The translations under genes were made by a program, and so were the position numbers. A stretch of 64,000 nucleotides of DNA from positions 1-64,000 of the forward strand of contig NZ_JBIWEX010000017.1 of assembly GCF_044762745.1 (NCBI RefSeq). Reading direction: 5' to 3'. The notes beneath the pieces were generated by a model. That model ran no database searches. It had not been told where the DNA came from and saw nothing but the letters and a program-made list of their open reading frames with translations. Origin of the DNA: Psychrobacillus sp044762745 (GTDB lineage Bacteria; Bacillota; Bacilli; Bacillales_A; Planococcaceae). Below are positions 43,047 to 50,502 of this stretch, one piece after another (position 1 is the first letter of the stretch; the number at the start of each line of letters is the position of its first letter).

Positions 43047-43388
43047 TTATCCGCGTTGCGATTTAATAAACTCAATATACTTCTTAATGTCTTCCATTTC
43101 TTCTTCCGTGACATCTTCATCAATATGCGCTGCAATAGTTACGATTTTCTGTCTATCCAATATTTTTTCAGAGTCTTCTCCTAGGAAATAATGGCCTGGA
43201 ACTTGAAAAAAATCAGCGAGTAATCGAACAAATTCCAACTTAGGATCGGCTTCTCCGTTTTCCCAACGACTTATAGAGCTCTTACTAATTTTACTGCCAA
43301 ATTTAGAATTTAAAGAATCCGCTAATTGTTCAATGGTGAGTTTTCTATTCAGTCTTAGCTCTTTTAATAATGTTCCGAAGTTCTTCAC
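43047..43388 (-). CDS. XRE-family repressor of the PBSX-like cassette
   Basis: A 113-residue protein with a helix-turn-helix (LTIEQLADSLNSKF, then ISKSSISRWENGEADP) and an acidic C-terminal tail. GTG 43388 follows AAGGAG. It should bind the TTCC-N5/6-GGAA sites in the divergent control region and be cleaved by the ImmA-like partner. Confidence 0.88.
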   Translation of the reverse strand: MKNFGTLLKELRLNRKLTIEQLADSLNSKFGSKISKSSISRWENGEADPKLEFVRLLADFFQVPGHYFLGEDSEKILDRQKIVTIAAHIDEDVTEEEMEDIKKYIEFIKSQRG

Positions 43389-43423
43389 AGCTGTAATCTC
43401 CTTACATATTATCTATAGTTTGA

Positions 43424-43452
43424 ATTCTAACTCGATATTTCCTAAAACGCAA
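43424..43452 (-). promoter_or_regulatory. Leftward repressor promoter
   Basis: On the minus strand: TTGCGT, 17 bases, TAGAAT. The spacer contains an operator half (TTTTAGGAAA). Confidence 0.6.
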
Positions 43453-43469
43453 CAAATCAAAATAAATTA

Positions 43470-43573
43470 GTTCCATTTTAGGAACATTTCTGTTGACATA
43501 GATTTCTGTTAGTAATATGATAGATTTATCCCTAAAAGGAACCTACGTTCGTATTTAGTTCCGTTTTCGGAAA
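43470..43573. promoter_or_regulatory. Operators and rightward promoter of the cassette
   Basis: The rightward promoter is TTGACA (43493-43498), 17 bases, TATGAT (43516-43521). Three operator-like sites flank it: GTTCCATTTTAGGAAC at 43470-43485, TCCCTAAAAGGAA at 43529-43541 and GTTCCGTTTTCGGAAA at 43558-43573. The repressor could block the promoter from both sides. Confidence 0.8.
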
Positions 43574-43592
43574 TGGTGAGGAGATGACATTT

Positions 43593-43790
43593 ATGAGGAT
43601 GAAAGACATAGAAGTAGATTCCAAAGGTAATATCAATCTCAATACAAAGGAAATTCCGAATCCATGCATCGTAGTAATTAGTAAAAATACAGCAAAAATG
43701 ACAGAGCTACCCCCTTTCGCTGATACGATCATTAAGACACATCAAGGAAAAGTCGTGCGTGTTAAATGGAATGAGGGAGAAGATTTTTAA
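43593..43790 (+). CDS. XtrA-family phage protein
   Basis: A protein of about 65 residues. The end (IIKTHQGKVVRVKWNEGEDF) and the start (MRMKDIEVDSKGNINLN) are those of the PBSX XtrA family. ATG 43593 lies nine bases after GAGGAG. Function unknown. It is the only gene between the rightward promoter and the next terminator. Confidence 0.8.
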   Translation: MRMKDIEVDSKGNINLNTKEIPNPCIVVISKNTAKMTELPPFADTIIKTHQGKVVRVKWNEGEDF

Positions 43791-43832
43791 AATTGAGTAG
43801 AAATAAATCAAAATAGTCCCACCAGTCAGCTG

Positions 43833-43888
43833 GAGGACAACAAACGATTTCAGCATCTTGCTGGTCTTTTGTTGTCCTCTTTTTTTTA
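43833..43888 (+). terminator. Terminator between xtrA-like and xpf-like genes
   Basis: GAGGACAACAAA pairs with TTTGTTGTCCTC around an inner small hairpin, then nine T. A strong barrier, so Xpf-like expression may need readthrough or its own promoter. Confidence 0.9.
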
Positions 43889-43921
43889 TAGGGTTTTAAA
43901 AATAAAAAGGAGGAACTTCCT

Positions 43922-44398
43922 ATGTTAAATTGGGCGGATAAATTGATACAAGAATATTCATTTCATAAAAATGAGTTGGAGCATCTAAAGGGACTATTAG
44001 ATCCGATGAAACCTAAAGATAATGCAGATCTCAAAATTATTAATAGCATGATTGATGATATGTCTTATGCACTTGAATGGATGAAGAAGGGGAGAAGACC
44101 AGGTAACTTTCATGGTGCTGATAAAAGGTCCATCTATCAACGACGAGCATTATTGGATATGGATCTATTCCCAACAATTGAATTGGAAACAAAGCAAACT
44201 AGTTTAAGTGAAGAACAGAAACAAAAAATAATAACTATTTTAGTAGAGCTTTCACATAGAGAGAGACAATGCTATTTAATGCATATGGCATATGGGATGA
44301 GTCTTACAGAAATTGCAGAGGAGCTGAACTTAAAGAAGAGAACCGTGCAACAATACATTGATCGGGCAAAGGACAAAGTCAAAGAACTCGTTTCCTGA
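43922..44398 (+). CDS. xpf: Xpf-like positive control factor (sigma-like)
   Basis: This 158-residue protein has a C-terminal sigma region 4-like domain (LSHRERQCYLMHMAYGMSLT, then EIAEELNLKKRTVQQYIDRA). The N-terminal half (MLNWADKLIQEYSFHKNELE) matches PBSX Xpf. In B. subtilis it turns on the PBSX late operon. Here the only genes downstream are the lysis genes. AGGAGG precedes the start. Confidence 0.85.
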   Translation: MLNWADKLIQEYSFHKNELEHLKGLLDPMKPKDNADLKIINSMIDDMSYALEWMKKGRRPGNFHGADKRSIYQRRALLDMDLFPTIELETKQTSLSEEQKQKIITILVELSHRERQCYLMHMAYGMSLTEIAEELNLKKRTVQQYIDRAKDKVKELVS

Positions 44399-44471
44399 CG
44401 TACGCTTGACGTATAAACCCACCTAGTAGTGAAAGGAGTTATTTGATACTTGAGATGGATGGGGGTGCAAA

Positions 44472-44765
44472 ATGGAGGCATTTATCGGTATTGGTTGCAC
44501 TATGTTGGGTTTATTAATAGGACTACTTACATTTGGTCGTAACCGCGACAAAGATGTAAAAGCAGACGCTGCTAAAACAGCAGTTATTGAAACGAAGCTA
44601 GACACTATTAGTAATGGCGTGGAATCGATTCGAATTGATTTGAAAGCGAATGAAAAGCAAATGGACGTACTATCAGAACGTGTAGCACGAGTGGAAGAAG
44701 GCTCGAAGCATGTTCACAAAAGGATCGATAATATCAAAGTTATTCAGGAGGCGCAACATGTATGA
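44472..44765 (+). CDS. XhlA-like membrane protein
   Basis: This 97-residue protein has an N-terminal membrane span (about 4-21) and a coiled-coil part (IETKLDTISNGVESIRIDLK, then VDVLSERVARVEEG-type pattern). It belongs with the PBSX XhlA group in sequence style, though XhlA has its membrane span at the C-terminus. It overlaps the holin gene by four bases and probably takes part in membrane opening. Confidence 0.75.
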   Translation: MEAFIGIGCTMLGLLIGLLTFGRNRDKDVKADAAKTAVIETKLDTISNGVESIRIDLKANEKQMDVLSERVARVEEGSKHVHKRIDNIKVIQEAQHV

Positions 44766-45031
44766 AGATTAACTGGAAAGTGCGTTTTAAAAATAAGATG
44801 TGGGTTACAGGTTTAATTGCCCAACTTTTTTTATTAACTGAATTACTTTTGATAGGTGCTCATGCAGCTAGTTTAACTAATTTCCATTTAACAGAAGAAA
44901 TGAAAGACTGGATATTTGCTTTTGTAAATGTAGTGTTTGGATTATTAGCAACAATGGGGATTATTCAAGATCCTACGACAAACAATTTTGCTGATAGTCA
45001 ACGAGCAATGAAATATATTGAACCAAAATAA
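44762..45031 (+). CDS. Phage holin (phiLC3/XhlB type)
   Basis: This 89-residue protein has a family-typical start (MKINWKVRFKNKMWVTGLIA), two membrane spans (about 14-34 and 52-72) and the signature QDPTTNNFADSQRAMKY. It forms pores that let the endolysin reach the wall. It follows the XhlA-like gene and precedes the amidase. Confidence 0.92.
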   Translation: MKINWKVRFKNKMWVTGLIAQLFLLTELLLIGAHAASLTNFHLTEEMKDWIFAFVNVVFGLLATMGIIQDPTTNNFADSQRAMKYIEPK

Positions 45032-45053
45032 GCTGCCTGCGGGTGGCTTTTTC
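45031..45053 (+). terminator. Weak terminator after holin
   Basis: AGCTGCC pairs with GGTGGCT around TGCG, then TTTTC. The 88 bases up to the amidase start hold no gene. Confidence 0.6.
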
Positions 45054-45140
45054 TTTTAAGGTGGTGATTGCTATGTGACATTGAAAGCAAAGTACAAGCA
45101 CTCTTTTCTAGCAATACAAAACTAATATGAGGTGATAATG

Positions 45141-45830
45141 ATGGTAAAAGTATTTATTGATGCAGGACATGGTGGAACGGATTCAGGTGCAGTAGGAAAT
45201 GGTTTGCAGGAGAAAAACTTAACATTGCAAATTGCTACTAGAGTCAAAGATATTCTAAATGCTGAGTACAACAATGTAAGTGTCTTAATGAGTCGAACTG
45301 GGGATCAGAGCTTGACATTGGCACAACGTACAAATGCAGCTAATGCTTGGGGAGCAGATTTCCTCCTTTCCGTTCACATTAATGCAGGCGGCGGGACTGG
45401 CTATGAAGATTATGTTTACCCAGGGGTAGGGGCACCTACTACCATTTATCAAAATACGATTCATTCGGAAATATTAAAACTTGTGAATTTTACGGATCGT
45501 GGTAAAAAACAAGAAAACTTTCATATGTTACGTGAATCCAATATGCCAGCTCTTTTGACGGAGAATGGATTTATTGATAATGCAAATGATGCAACAAAGT
45601 TGAAAACATCATCCTTCATTGAATCATTGGCCCGAGGTCATGTGAATGGGATTGCAAATTGCTTCAATCTTCAAAAGAAAAGCACAGGAGTTTATCATAC
45701 TGTAAAAAGTGGTGATACAGTTTATTCATTAAGTCAGGCTTATGGTAGCACAGTGCAACAAATTAAGGATTGGAATGGACTTGATGCTAACTACACAATT
45801 TATGTTGGACAAGTATTGAGAGTGAAATAA
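45141..45830 (+). CDS. Endolysin: N-acetylmuramoyl-L-alanine amidase with LysM domain
   Basis: A 229-residue enzyme. An Amidase_3 domain at 1-175 has zinc ligands His10 (DAGHGG), Glu24 (QEKNL), His near 78 (SVHINAG) and catalytic Glu in LLTENGF. One LysM repeat lies at about 185-229 (YHTVKSGDTVYSLSQAYGST). It cuts the peptide from muramic acid in peptidoglycan. I start at ATG 45141, six bases after GAGGTG. PBSX itself uses an Amidase_2 enzyme, so this lysin may be a replacement. Confidence 0.93.
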   Translation: MVKVFIDAGHGGTDSGAVGNGLQEKNLTLQIATRVKDILNAEYNNVSVLMSRTGDQSLTLAQRTNAANAWGADFLLSVHINAGGGTGYEDYVYPGVGAPTTIYQNTIHSEILKLVNFTDRGKKQENFHMLRESNMPALLTENGFIDNANDATKLKTSSFIESLARGHVNGIANCFNLQKKSTGVYHTVKSGDTVYSLSQAYGSTVQQIKDWNGLDANYTIYVGQVLRVK

Positions 45831-45838
45831 GAATGATG

Positions 45839-45871
45839 GCCCTGCTCACATACGTGGGCGGGGCTTTTTTT
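45839..45871 (+). terminator. Terminator of the lysis cassette
   Basis: GCCCTGCTCAC pairs with GTGGGCGGGGC around ATAC, then seven T. Confidence 0.9.
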
Positions 45872-45927
45872 ATGCTTTAGGGAAAATTCATGGCATGTGG
45901 CTAACTATCTCTCAACAACACAAGGTA

Positions 45928-46285
45928 TGCCACTTTATAAGGATAATGCGTCGTAATGAAGTTACCGCTAGGATTTCCGCTGCAGGGCGGACGCTTTCCG
46001 CGGGGTGAGCGATGAGCCATCACCGACGCTACGCGTACGTTGTGATTTCTCATCTGTCTCACTCATCCCGCTGGAGTCGCCGCCCTTCCGCTCCAATCCA
46101 CTAAAATTACTAGCTAATCAATTTCGAATTTTACAGTATATGGTTGAACGCGACAAAATCCACTGCAAACGCGACAAACTAGCCTTTGAACACGACAAAG
46201 ACTACCCCGAGCACGACAAAAAGACCGCTCAACACGATAAACCCGAAGATCCTATCCTTACGACGCATTATTCCTATATTGTGCA
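45928..46285. repeat. MITE-like repeat, copy E2
   Basis: A 358-bp element with inverted ends (core ATAATGCGTCGTAA, left 45928-45961, right 46257-46285). It shares a GC-rich block of about 165 bp with E1 (13207-13372, roughly 96 percent identity by eye). The right part holds a 21-bp tandem array (46145-46245). No transposase; no gene of its own. An open frame that runs across it (46005-46343) is only a by-product of the repeat. Confidence 0.8.
46145..46245. repeat. 21-bp tandem array 1 (five units)
   Basis: Five units of exactly 21 bp, each carrying RCGACAAA or ACGATAAA followed by variable bases. A reading frame gives heptads ending RDK or HDK. Spacing of two DNA helix turns puts every motif on the same face. 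Confidence 0.8.
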
Positions 46286-46394
46286 ACTATCCTTTATAGA
46301 TAGCTATGATAAACAATGCGTTTTTGCTCTACCATATATATAACAAATGTGTTACACTATAGATAGAACAAAGGTAAATAGAGGAGGTTGTACC

Positions 46395-46784
46395 ATGTTC
46401 ATTGAAATACAAACAAATTCATCTGTGCCAATTTATCTACAACTTGCCCAGCAGCTTATAGAAGGAATAGCAAGAGGCGAATTAAAACCAGGAGACTCAT
46501 TACCATCTGTTCGAGCATTCGCTGCAGATTTAGGTATGAATATGCATACAGTAAATAAAGCATATCATTATTTAGAAGAGAAAGAATTTATTCAAATCGT
46601 CGCTAAATCGGGCGTTATTATACAACCAAATGGAATCCCAAAAGCAACAGCAGAGGAAAAACAACTGTTAGCAGAACGAATCCGACCACTAGTAGCGGAA
46701 GGATTAGTGTTAAAACTATCGGAGGAAGAAATGGTCGATATGGTACAGAAACTCGTGCAACACATTAAGGAGGGGACATCATGA
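46395..46784 (+). CDS. GntR-family regulator (YtrA subfamily)
   Basis: A 129-residue protein with a winged helix (YLQLAQQLIEGIARGELKPG, SLPSVRAFAADLGMNMHTVN) and a short C-terminal dimerisation region. YtrA-type regulators lack a large ligand domain and usually control a neighbouring membrane-protein or ABC operon. ATG 46395 follows GAGGAGG. It overlaps the next gene by four bases, so it probably controls its own operon. Confidence 0.92.
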   Translation: MFIEIQTNSSVPIYLQLAQQLIEGIARGELKPGDSLPSVRAFAADLGMNMHTVNKAYHYLEEKEFIQIVAKSGVIIQPNGIPKATAEEKQLLAERIRPLVAEGLVLKLSEEEMVDMVQKLVQHIKEGTS

Positions 46785-47887
46785 TAGTTTTCTTATTTGG
46801 ATTTATTTTCATATTTATCACCATATTACAAGCATTTACGCCGAAACTACTTAAACAAACGGAAGTATTCGGTGTCTATGTACCAGAACAATACACGAAA
46901 GAACCAACAATCGTAGCATATAAAAAGAGGTATACTTCCGTTGTCCTAAGGCTAGGGATTGTTGTGTTTGCAGCTTATCTTATTTGGGCATTAACGCAAT
47001 CTCCTACAGAAGAAGTGCTATCACTTATTAGTATAGGTGTTCAGTTCTGCATTCTTTTTATTGGCTTGGGTTATTATTTCACAATGCATGTACGCGTGAA
47101 AAAACTGAAAGAGGAGCAAGGATGGACGACGGGGAAAAAGGAAGTACGTGTAGTAGACTTGCAATTTCAAGAAAAGCTTCAGCTAATACCACGAATTGTG
47201 TTTATCATTCCAATGATTATTACGGTAGGCTTAATCATTTACACATTTATGAAATACGCTCAAATGCCTGACATGATCCCTACTCATTGGGGAGCCTCTG
47301 GGCAACCAGATGCATTTAGCGAAAAAACGTATTTCAGCGTCATTTCGATGCCGCTTATTTTACTTGTGATGCAAGGGATGTTCCTGATGATGAGCGAAGG
47401 GATGAAGTTTTCAGGTGCGAAGATAAACCCGGCAAATAAAAAAACATCGGTTTCACAGCAGCTAGCATTCCGTAAATATAGTAGCTGGTTTGCTTTATTT
47501 ATCACAATAACGATGACATTAATGATGGGTTATTTTCATTTACAAACAATCCATCCAGAAATTGGATCCGCTTGGGTGATGTTCGCCCTTCCACTTGTCT
47601 TTTTAGTGCTAACTTTCGTTGCAGTGGGTATATATATAGTGAAGGTCGGGCAAAGTGGTTCGCGTTTGAAGGTAGAAAATGATAGTCCAAGTTTAGAAGA
47701 TAAAATAGCTGTCGATGATGATAAATACTGGAAGGGTGGAATAATTTATATCAATAAAGATGATCCAAGCATTCTAGTAGAAAAACGATTTGGCGTAGGT
47801 TGGACACTCAATTATGGACGACCGCTAAGTTGGCTCGTTCTATTAGGACCAATTATCCTAATTATAGTAATAGTATTTAGCTTATAG
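46781..47887 (+). CDS. DUF1648/DUF5808 membrane protein
   Basis: A 368-residue protein with about nine membrane spans. DUF1648 signature MIPTHWGASGQPD near residue 167 and C-terminal DUF5808 (WKGGIIYINKDDPSILVEKR) with a final span. Related proteins include the SdpI immunity protein, but a role in immunity here is not shown. Co-expressed with the GntR-type regulator. Confidence 0.85.
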   Translation: MIVFLFGFIFIFITILQAFTPKLLKQTEVFGVYVPEQYTKEPTIVAYKKRYTSVVLRLGIVVFAAYLIWALTQSPTEEVLSLISIGVQFCILFIGLGYYFTMHVRVKKLKEEQGWTTGKKEVRVVDLQFQEKLQLIPRIVFIIPMIITVGLIIYTFMKYAQMPDMIPTHWGASGQPDAFSEKTYFSVISMPLILLVMQGMFLMMSEGMKFSGAKINPANKKTSVSQQLAFRKYSSWFALFITITMTLMMGYFHLQTIHPEIGSAWVMFALPLVFLVLTFVAVGIYIVKVGQSGSRLKVENDSPSLEDKIAVDDDKYWKGGIIYINKDDPSILVEKRFGVGWTLNYGRPLSWLVLLGPIILIIVIVFSL

Positions 47888-47918
47888 GTTGTGAAAATTT
47901 AAATTGGAGGCGACTCAT

Positions 47919-48239
47919 GTGTTAGTAGTGACAACGGAAAAAATTGAAGGGTATAAAATTGTCGAAGTAAAAGGTCCTGCCTTTGGTCTAATTGTAAGAA
48001 GTAGAGGGCTTGGCGGGGATATTATGGCTGGTTTAAAAGGCTTAGTAGGTGGGGAGATCAAGCAATATACCGCGATGTTGGAGGATTCAAGAAAAGAGGC
48101 AATGGATCGTATGATTAATAATGCTCATCAAATGAACGCGAACGCTATTATTATGATGCGATTTGACTCAGGTGAAATTGGTCAGAATATGAGTGAGATT
48201 GTGGCATACGGAACCGCGGTTGTTGTAGAGAAGCTATGA
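47919..48239 (+). CDS. YbjQ/UPF0145 family protein
   Basis: A 106-residue protein. GTG 47919 lies eight bases after TTGGAGG. The pattern VTTEKIEGYKIVEVKGPAFG and NANAIIMMRFDS is typical of YbjQ proteins, which form pentamers; function unknown. It overlaps the next gene by four bases. Confidence 0.9.
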   Translation: MLVVTTEKIEGYKIVEVKGPAFGLIVRSRGLGGDIMAGLKGLVGGEIKQYTAMLEDSRKEAMDRMINNAHQMNANAIIMMRFDSGEIGQNMSEIVAYGTAVVVEKL

Positions 48240-48469
48240 CGGCAATCATTGTTGTAGTAGGTATATATATCGTGCAAATTATAGCGGTTCTAGCTTTTAT
48301 TTTGCTCGGATATTTTATTTATGATAAACGGTTTAGACGCAATCATGGAACAAAAGTTACGGAAGGCTTTGAGCGAACAGAAGAGGTCAATATCGACCCC
48401 GTTACCGGTGAGAAAATGAGGGTGTACTATAATCCTAAAACAGGCGAGCGTTTTTATAAGAAAGAGTAA
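48236..48469 (+). CDS. Small membrane protein, unknown (77 aa)
   Basis: One N-terminal membrane span (about 4-28), then a cytoplasmic tail with a repeated D/NPxTGE/K pattern (IDPVTGEKMRVYYNPKTGER). It starts in an ATGA overlap with the YbjQ gene. No function recognised. Confidence 0.7.
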   Translation: MTAIIVVVGIYIVQIIAVLAFILLGYFIYDKRFRRNHGTKVTEGFERTEEVNIDPVTGEKMRVYYNPKTGERFYKKE

Positions 48470-48484
48470 AAGCTACATTCGTAC

Positions 48485-48510
48485 AAAAAGCGTTTCCCAA
48501 AGAAACGCTT
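48485..48510 (-). terminator. Leftward terminator
   Basis: AAGCGTTTC pairs with GAAACGCTT around CCCAA; read leftward it is followed by five T. It fits the end of the frameshifted gene 48517-48731 read through the T run. Confidence 0.75.
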
Positions 48511-48516
48511 CGTCGA

Positions 48517-48731
48517 TCAGCTATGCATCTGTACAAACATGTAAAAGTTAAAAGCAGCAGGCAATAACAAAGCTAATGATAAAAAAAAATTGCTGTCGTC
48601 TTAGATTGCTTTGTAATGCGCTCGTCACCTTTACGTAGGTTTTCAAAAAAGGTTAAGGTAAAATAAAAGCATAAAATCCAGCAAATTACAGATATAATAC
48701 CAACCCAATTACCTGTGAATAAAGGAGTCAT
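48517..48731 (-). pseudogene. Small membrane protein gene with frameshift at a run of nine T
   Basis: ATG 48731 follows GTGAGG. The frame encodes one membrane span (GIISVICWILCFYFTLTFF) and then KQSKTTAIFF before a stop just past nine T (48581-48589 on the plus strand as A). With one more T the frame would continue as LSLALLLPAAFNFYMF, a clear second span, and stop at 48517, seven bases before the terminator stem. A homopolymer slip, a sequencing error or programmed slippage are all possible. Confidence 0.55.
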
Positions 48732-48802
48732 TATCCTCACCACACTTTCTGAACATAGTAAAAAGCAGCTTCCCAACTAAAGGAAGCTGCTTTCTTTCAT
48801 TA

Positions 48803-48992
48803 TTGTCCAGCTCCAGCGCCTTGCCCCTCGGGGTCAAATGTGGAAAAGCTGTGGTGACTGGGAAGCTGCCTCCTCGCTTTTCCACATTTGCCTGTCGGAG
48901 GCCTGCAGGATGCAGGTCATGCAGTCGTTGCGACATGATGTCGCAAACTTAGACTGTATTCCTCTAATATAGGCGCTTACGCTTTTCTAGTT
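48803..48992. repeat. Dispersed-type intergenic repeat
   Basis: Noncoding, GC-rich. It starts GTCCAGCTCCAGCGCC and ends GGCGCTTACGCTTTTCT. Inner arms AAATGTGGAAAAGC and GCTTTTCCACATTT pair. Similar AGCTCCAGCGCC...GGCGCTT elements are scattered in many Bacillales genomes (recalled, unchecked). Only one copy lies in this window. Confidence 0.6.
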
Positions 48993-49431
48993 ATTCAGCG
49001 TCAAATACTTCTACTTTTTCCATTTTAGCGCCGTTTTTCATAGCTGTTGCTACTTCAAGGCCACTTGTTACTTTACCGAAAACAGTGTGAACACCGTTTA
49101 AGTGTGGTTGTGGTTCGTGTACGATGAAGAATTGGCTTGAACCTGTATCTTTCCCAGCATGTGCCATAGATAAGCTACCTGCTTCGTGTTTGTGTGGGTT
49201 ACCAGCAGTTTCACATTTAATTGTTTTGCCGCTACCACCCATACCAGTACCAGTTGGATCTCCACCTTGACTTACAAAACCAGGTATAACACGGTGGAAA
49301 ATAACTCCGTTGTAAAATCCGCTGTTTGCTAGCTCTTCAAAGTTTGCAACTGTGTTTGGTGCTTCATTCGGGAATAAATCAAATTCGATTTTTTCGCCAG
49401 TATCCATTAAAAAATAACCTTTTTTCGCCAT
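48991..49431 (-). CDS. ppiB: Peptidyl-prolyl cis-trans isomerase, cyclophilin type
   Basis: A 146-residue cytosolic cyclophilin: NFEELANSGFYNGVIFHRVI, GGDPTGTGMGG and SQFFIVHEPQPHLNGVHTVF hold the catalytic Arg, Phe and His positions. It speeds proline isomerisation during protein folding. AAAAAGGAG precedes the start. Confidence 0.95.
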   Translation of the reverse strand: MAKKGYFLMDTGEKIEFDLFPNEAPNTVANFEELANSGFYNGVIFHRVIPGFVSQGGDPTGTGMGGSGKTIKCETAGNPHKHEAGSLSMAHAGKDTGSSQFFIVHEPQPHLNGVHTVFGKVTSGLEVATAMKNGAKMEKVEVFDAE

Positions 49432-49564
49432 TCAAAACACTCCTTTTTCAAATAAATCCTTCATAAGTATAGCACGTACTTAGGGCATTTTCCAAAAACA
49501 GCTGTGTCTATTCTAATAGTGTAATCTCTACTTCACTCTCTCTATTCTTCATTTTATTTTCCGC

Positions 49565-49590
49565 AAAAAAATCCCCTATGAAAATGGGGA
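49565..49590 (-). terminator. Terminator of the YqcI/YcgG gene
   Basis: TCCCC pairs with GGGGA; read leftward it ends in seven T. Confidence 0.75.
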
Positions 49591-49597
49591 CTTGATT

Positions 49598-50332
49598 TTA
49601 TAATTGTGATTTATGGTGGAATGGACATTTGCCTTGAATTGGCTCAATATCATCCCCAATAAAGAATTGTTTCCATTCATTATGCGTCGGGTCGCCGAAG
49701 TGGCCGATATCTGGATGCTTAGGCATCTGATCCCAAGCTTCTACACGTTTACGAACTTTTTCACGTGACATAATACCGCCTTTTTCAGTTCCTTCTAAGC
49801 CTTGAAATATCTTGCGAGGCTGGAATCCAAGAACCATTGCATTTCCTAGATGACGGGTCTTTCGCTTCTTATATGCAGGAGTATTTCCAAACACGAAGAT
49901 TGGCTCACCATTGAATCGAAAATCCCATAAATAGTGCTCAGGGTCGCGGGGACTGTCTTCTGGCCATTCCACTTTATCGACTTCATGTAAGTATTGGAGG
50001 ATATCCCAAAATTGCTTTCGGTAATCTTCGATAGAACCCTCTTGCTCAAAAGGCTCTACAAAAACAAAGAGACCATGTCTCTTGTAATTTGGTAATTTAA
50101 ATAAGTCAAGAAAGCCTTCTACTGCAAGAGGTAGATTACTCCAGTCATCTTGATTGATATAAGCATAGCGGAGCTCTCCTTTTAGTTGGCCGCTCATTCC
50201 AAAAAAACATGGAAACGTTTTATCCGTTACCGTGTTATGAAAAGTTTCATATTCTTTATAGAGCCAACTTGGCAAGTCTGTTCTAGTATGAAAATCTTCT
50301 TTTGTTAATAAAGCTTGGTCCTTCGTAATCAT
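49598..50332 (-). CDS. YqcI/YcgG family protein
   Basis: A 244-residue soluble protein with the family pattern: FPCFFG near residue 41, RHGLFVFVEP, HYLWDFRFNGEPIFVFGNTP and a C-terminal GKCPFHH. The conserved Cys/His residues could bind a cofactor; the family function is unknown to me. It stands alone. Confidence 0.88.
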   Translation of the reverse strand: MITKDQALLTKEDFHTRTDLPSWLYKEYETFHNTVTDKTFPCFFGMSGQLKGELRYAYINQDDWSNLPLAVEGFLDLFKLPNYKRHGLFVFVEPFEQEGSIEDYRKQFWDILQYLHEVDKVEWPEDSPRDPEHYLWDFRFNGEPIFVFGNTPAYKKRKTRHLGNAMVLGFQPRKIFQGLEGTEKGGIMSREKVRKRVEAWDQMPKHPDIGHFGDPTHNEWKQFFIGDDIEPIQGKCPFHHKSQL

Positions 50333-50502
50333 AGGATCGCCTCCACTCTTTATTCATGCGTTTTTATGTCTAGTCTTTACCCCATCCTAAATTTCCTGAA
50401 ACAACAATGTTCAACTGAAAATAAATTTCATAAATAGGTTATGAAATGAAAAATCAAGGGAATATAAAAGGAATGAACGAAGAAACTGGAGGATGGCTTA
50501 CT

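Noticed and set aside
42575..45871. Bacteriocin or toxin-antitoxin locus
   Set aside because: Gene families and order fit a PBSX-type control and lysis module; no toxin precursor or antitoxin pair is seen.
46145..46245. Possible CRISPR array because of regularly spaced repeats
   Set aside because: Repeat plus spacer is only 21 bp, the conserved part is about 8 bp, and no cas genes are present.
46005..46343. Open frame of 112 codons across E2
   Set aside because: It only translates the repeat element and the 21-bp array, and has no ribosome site; E1 does not keep the frame.
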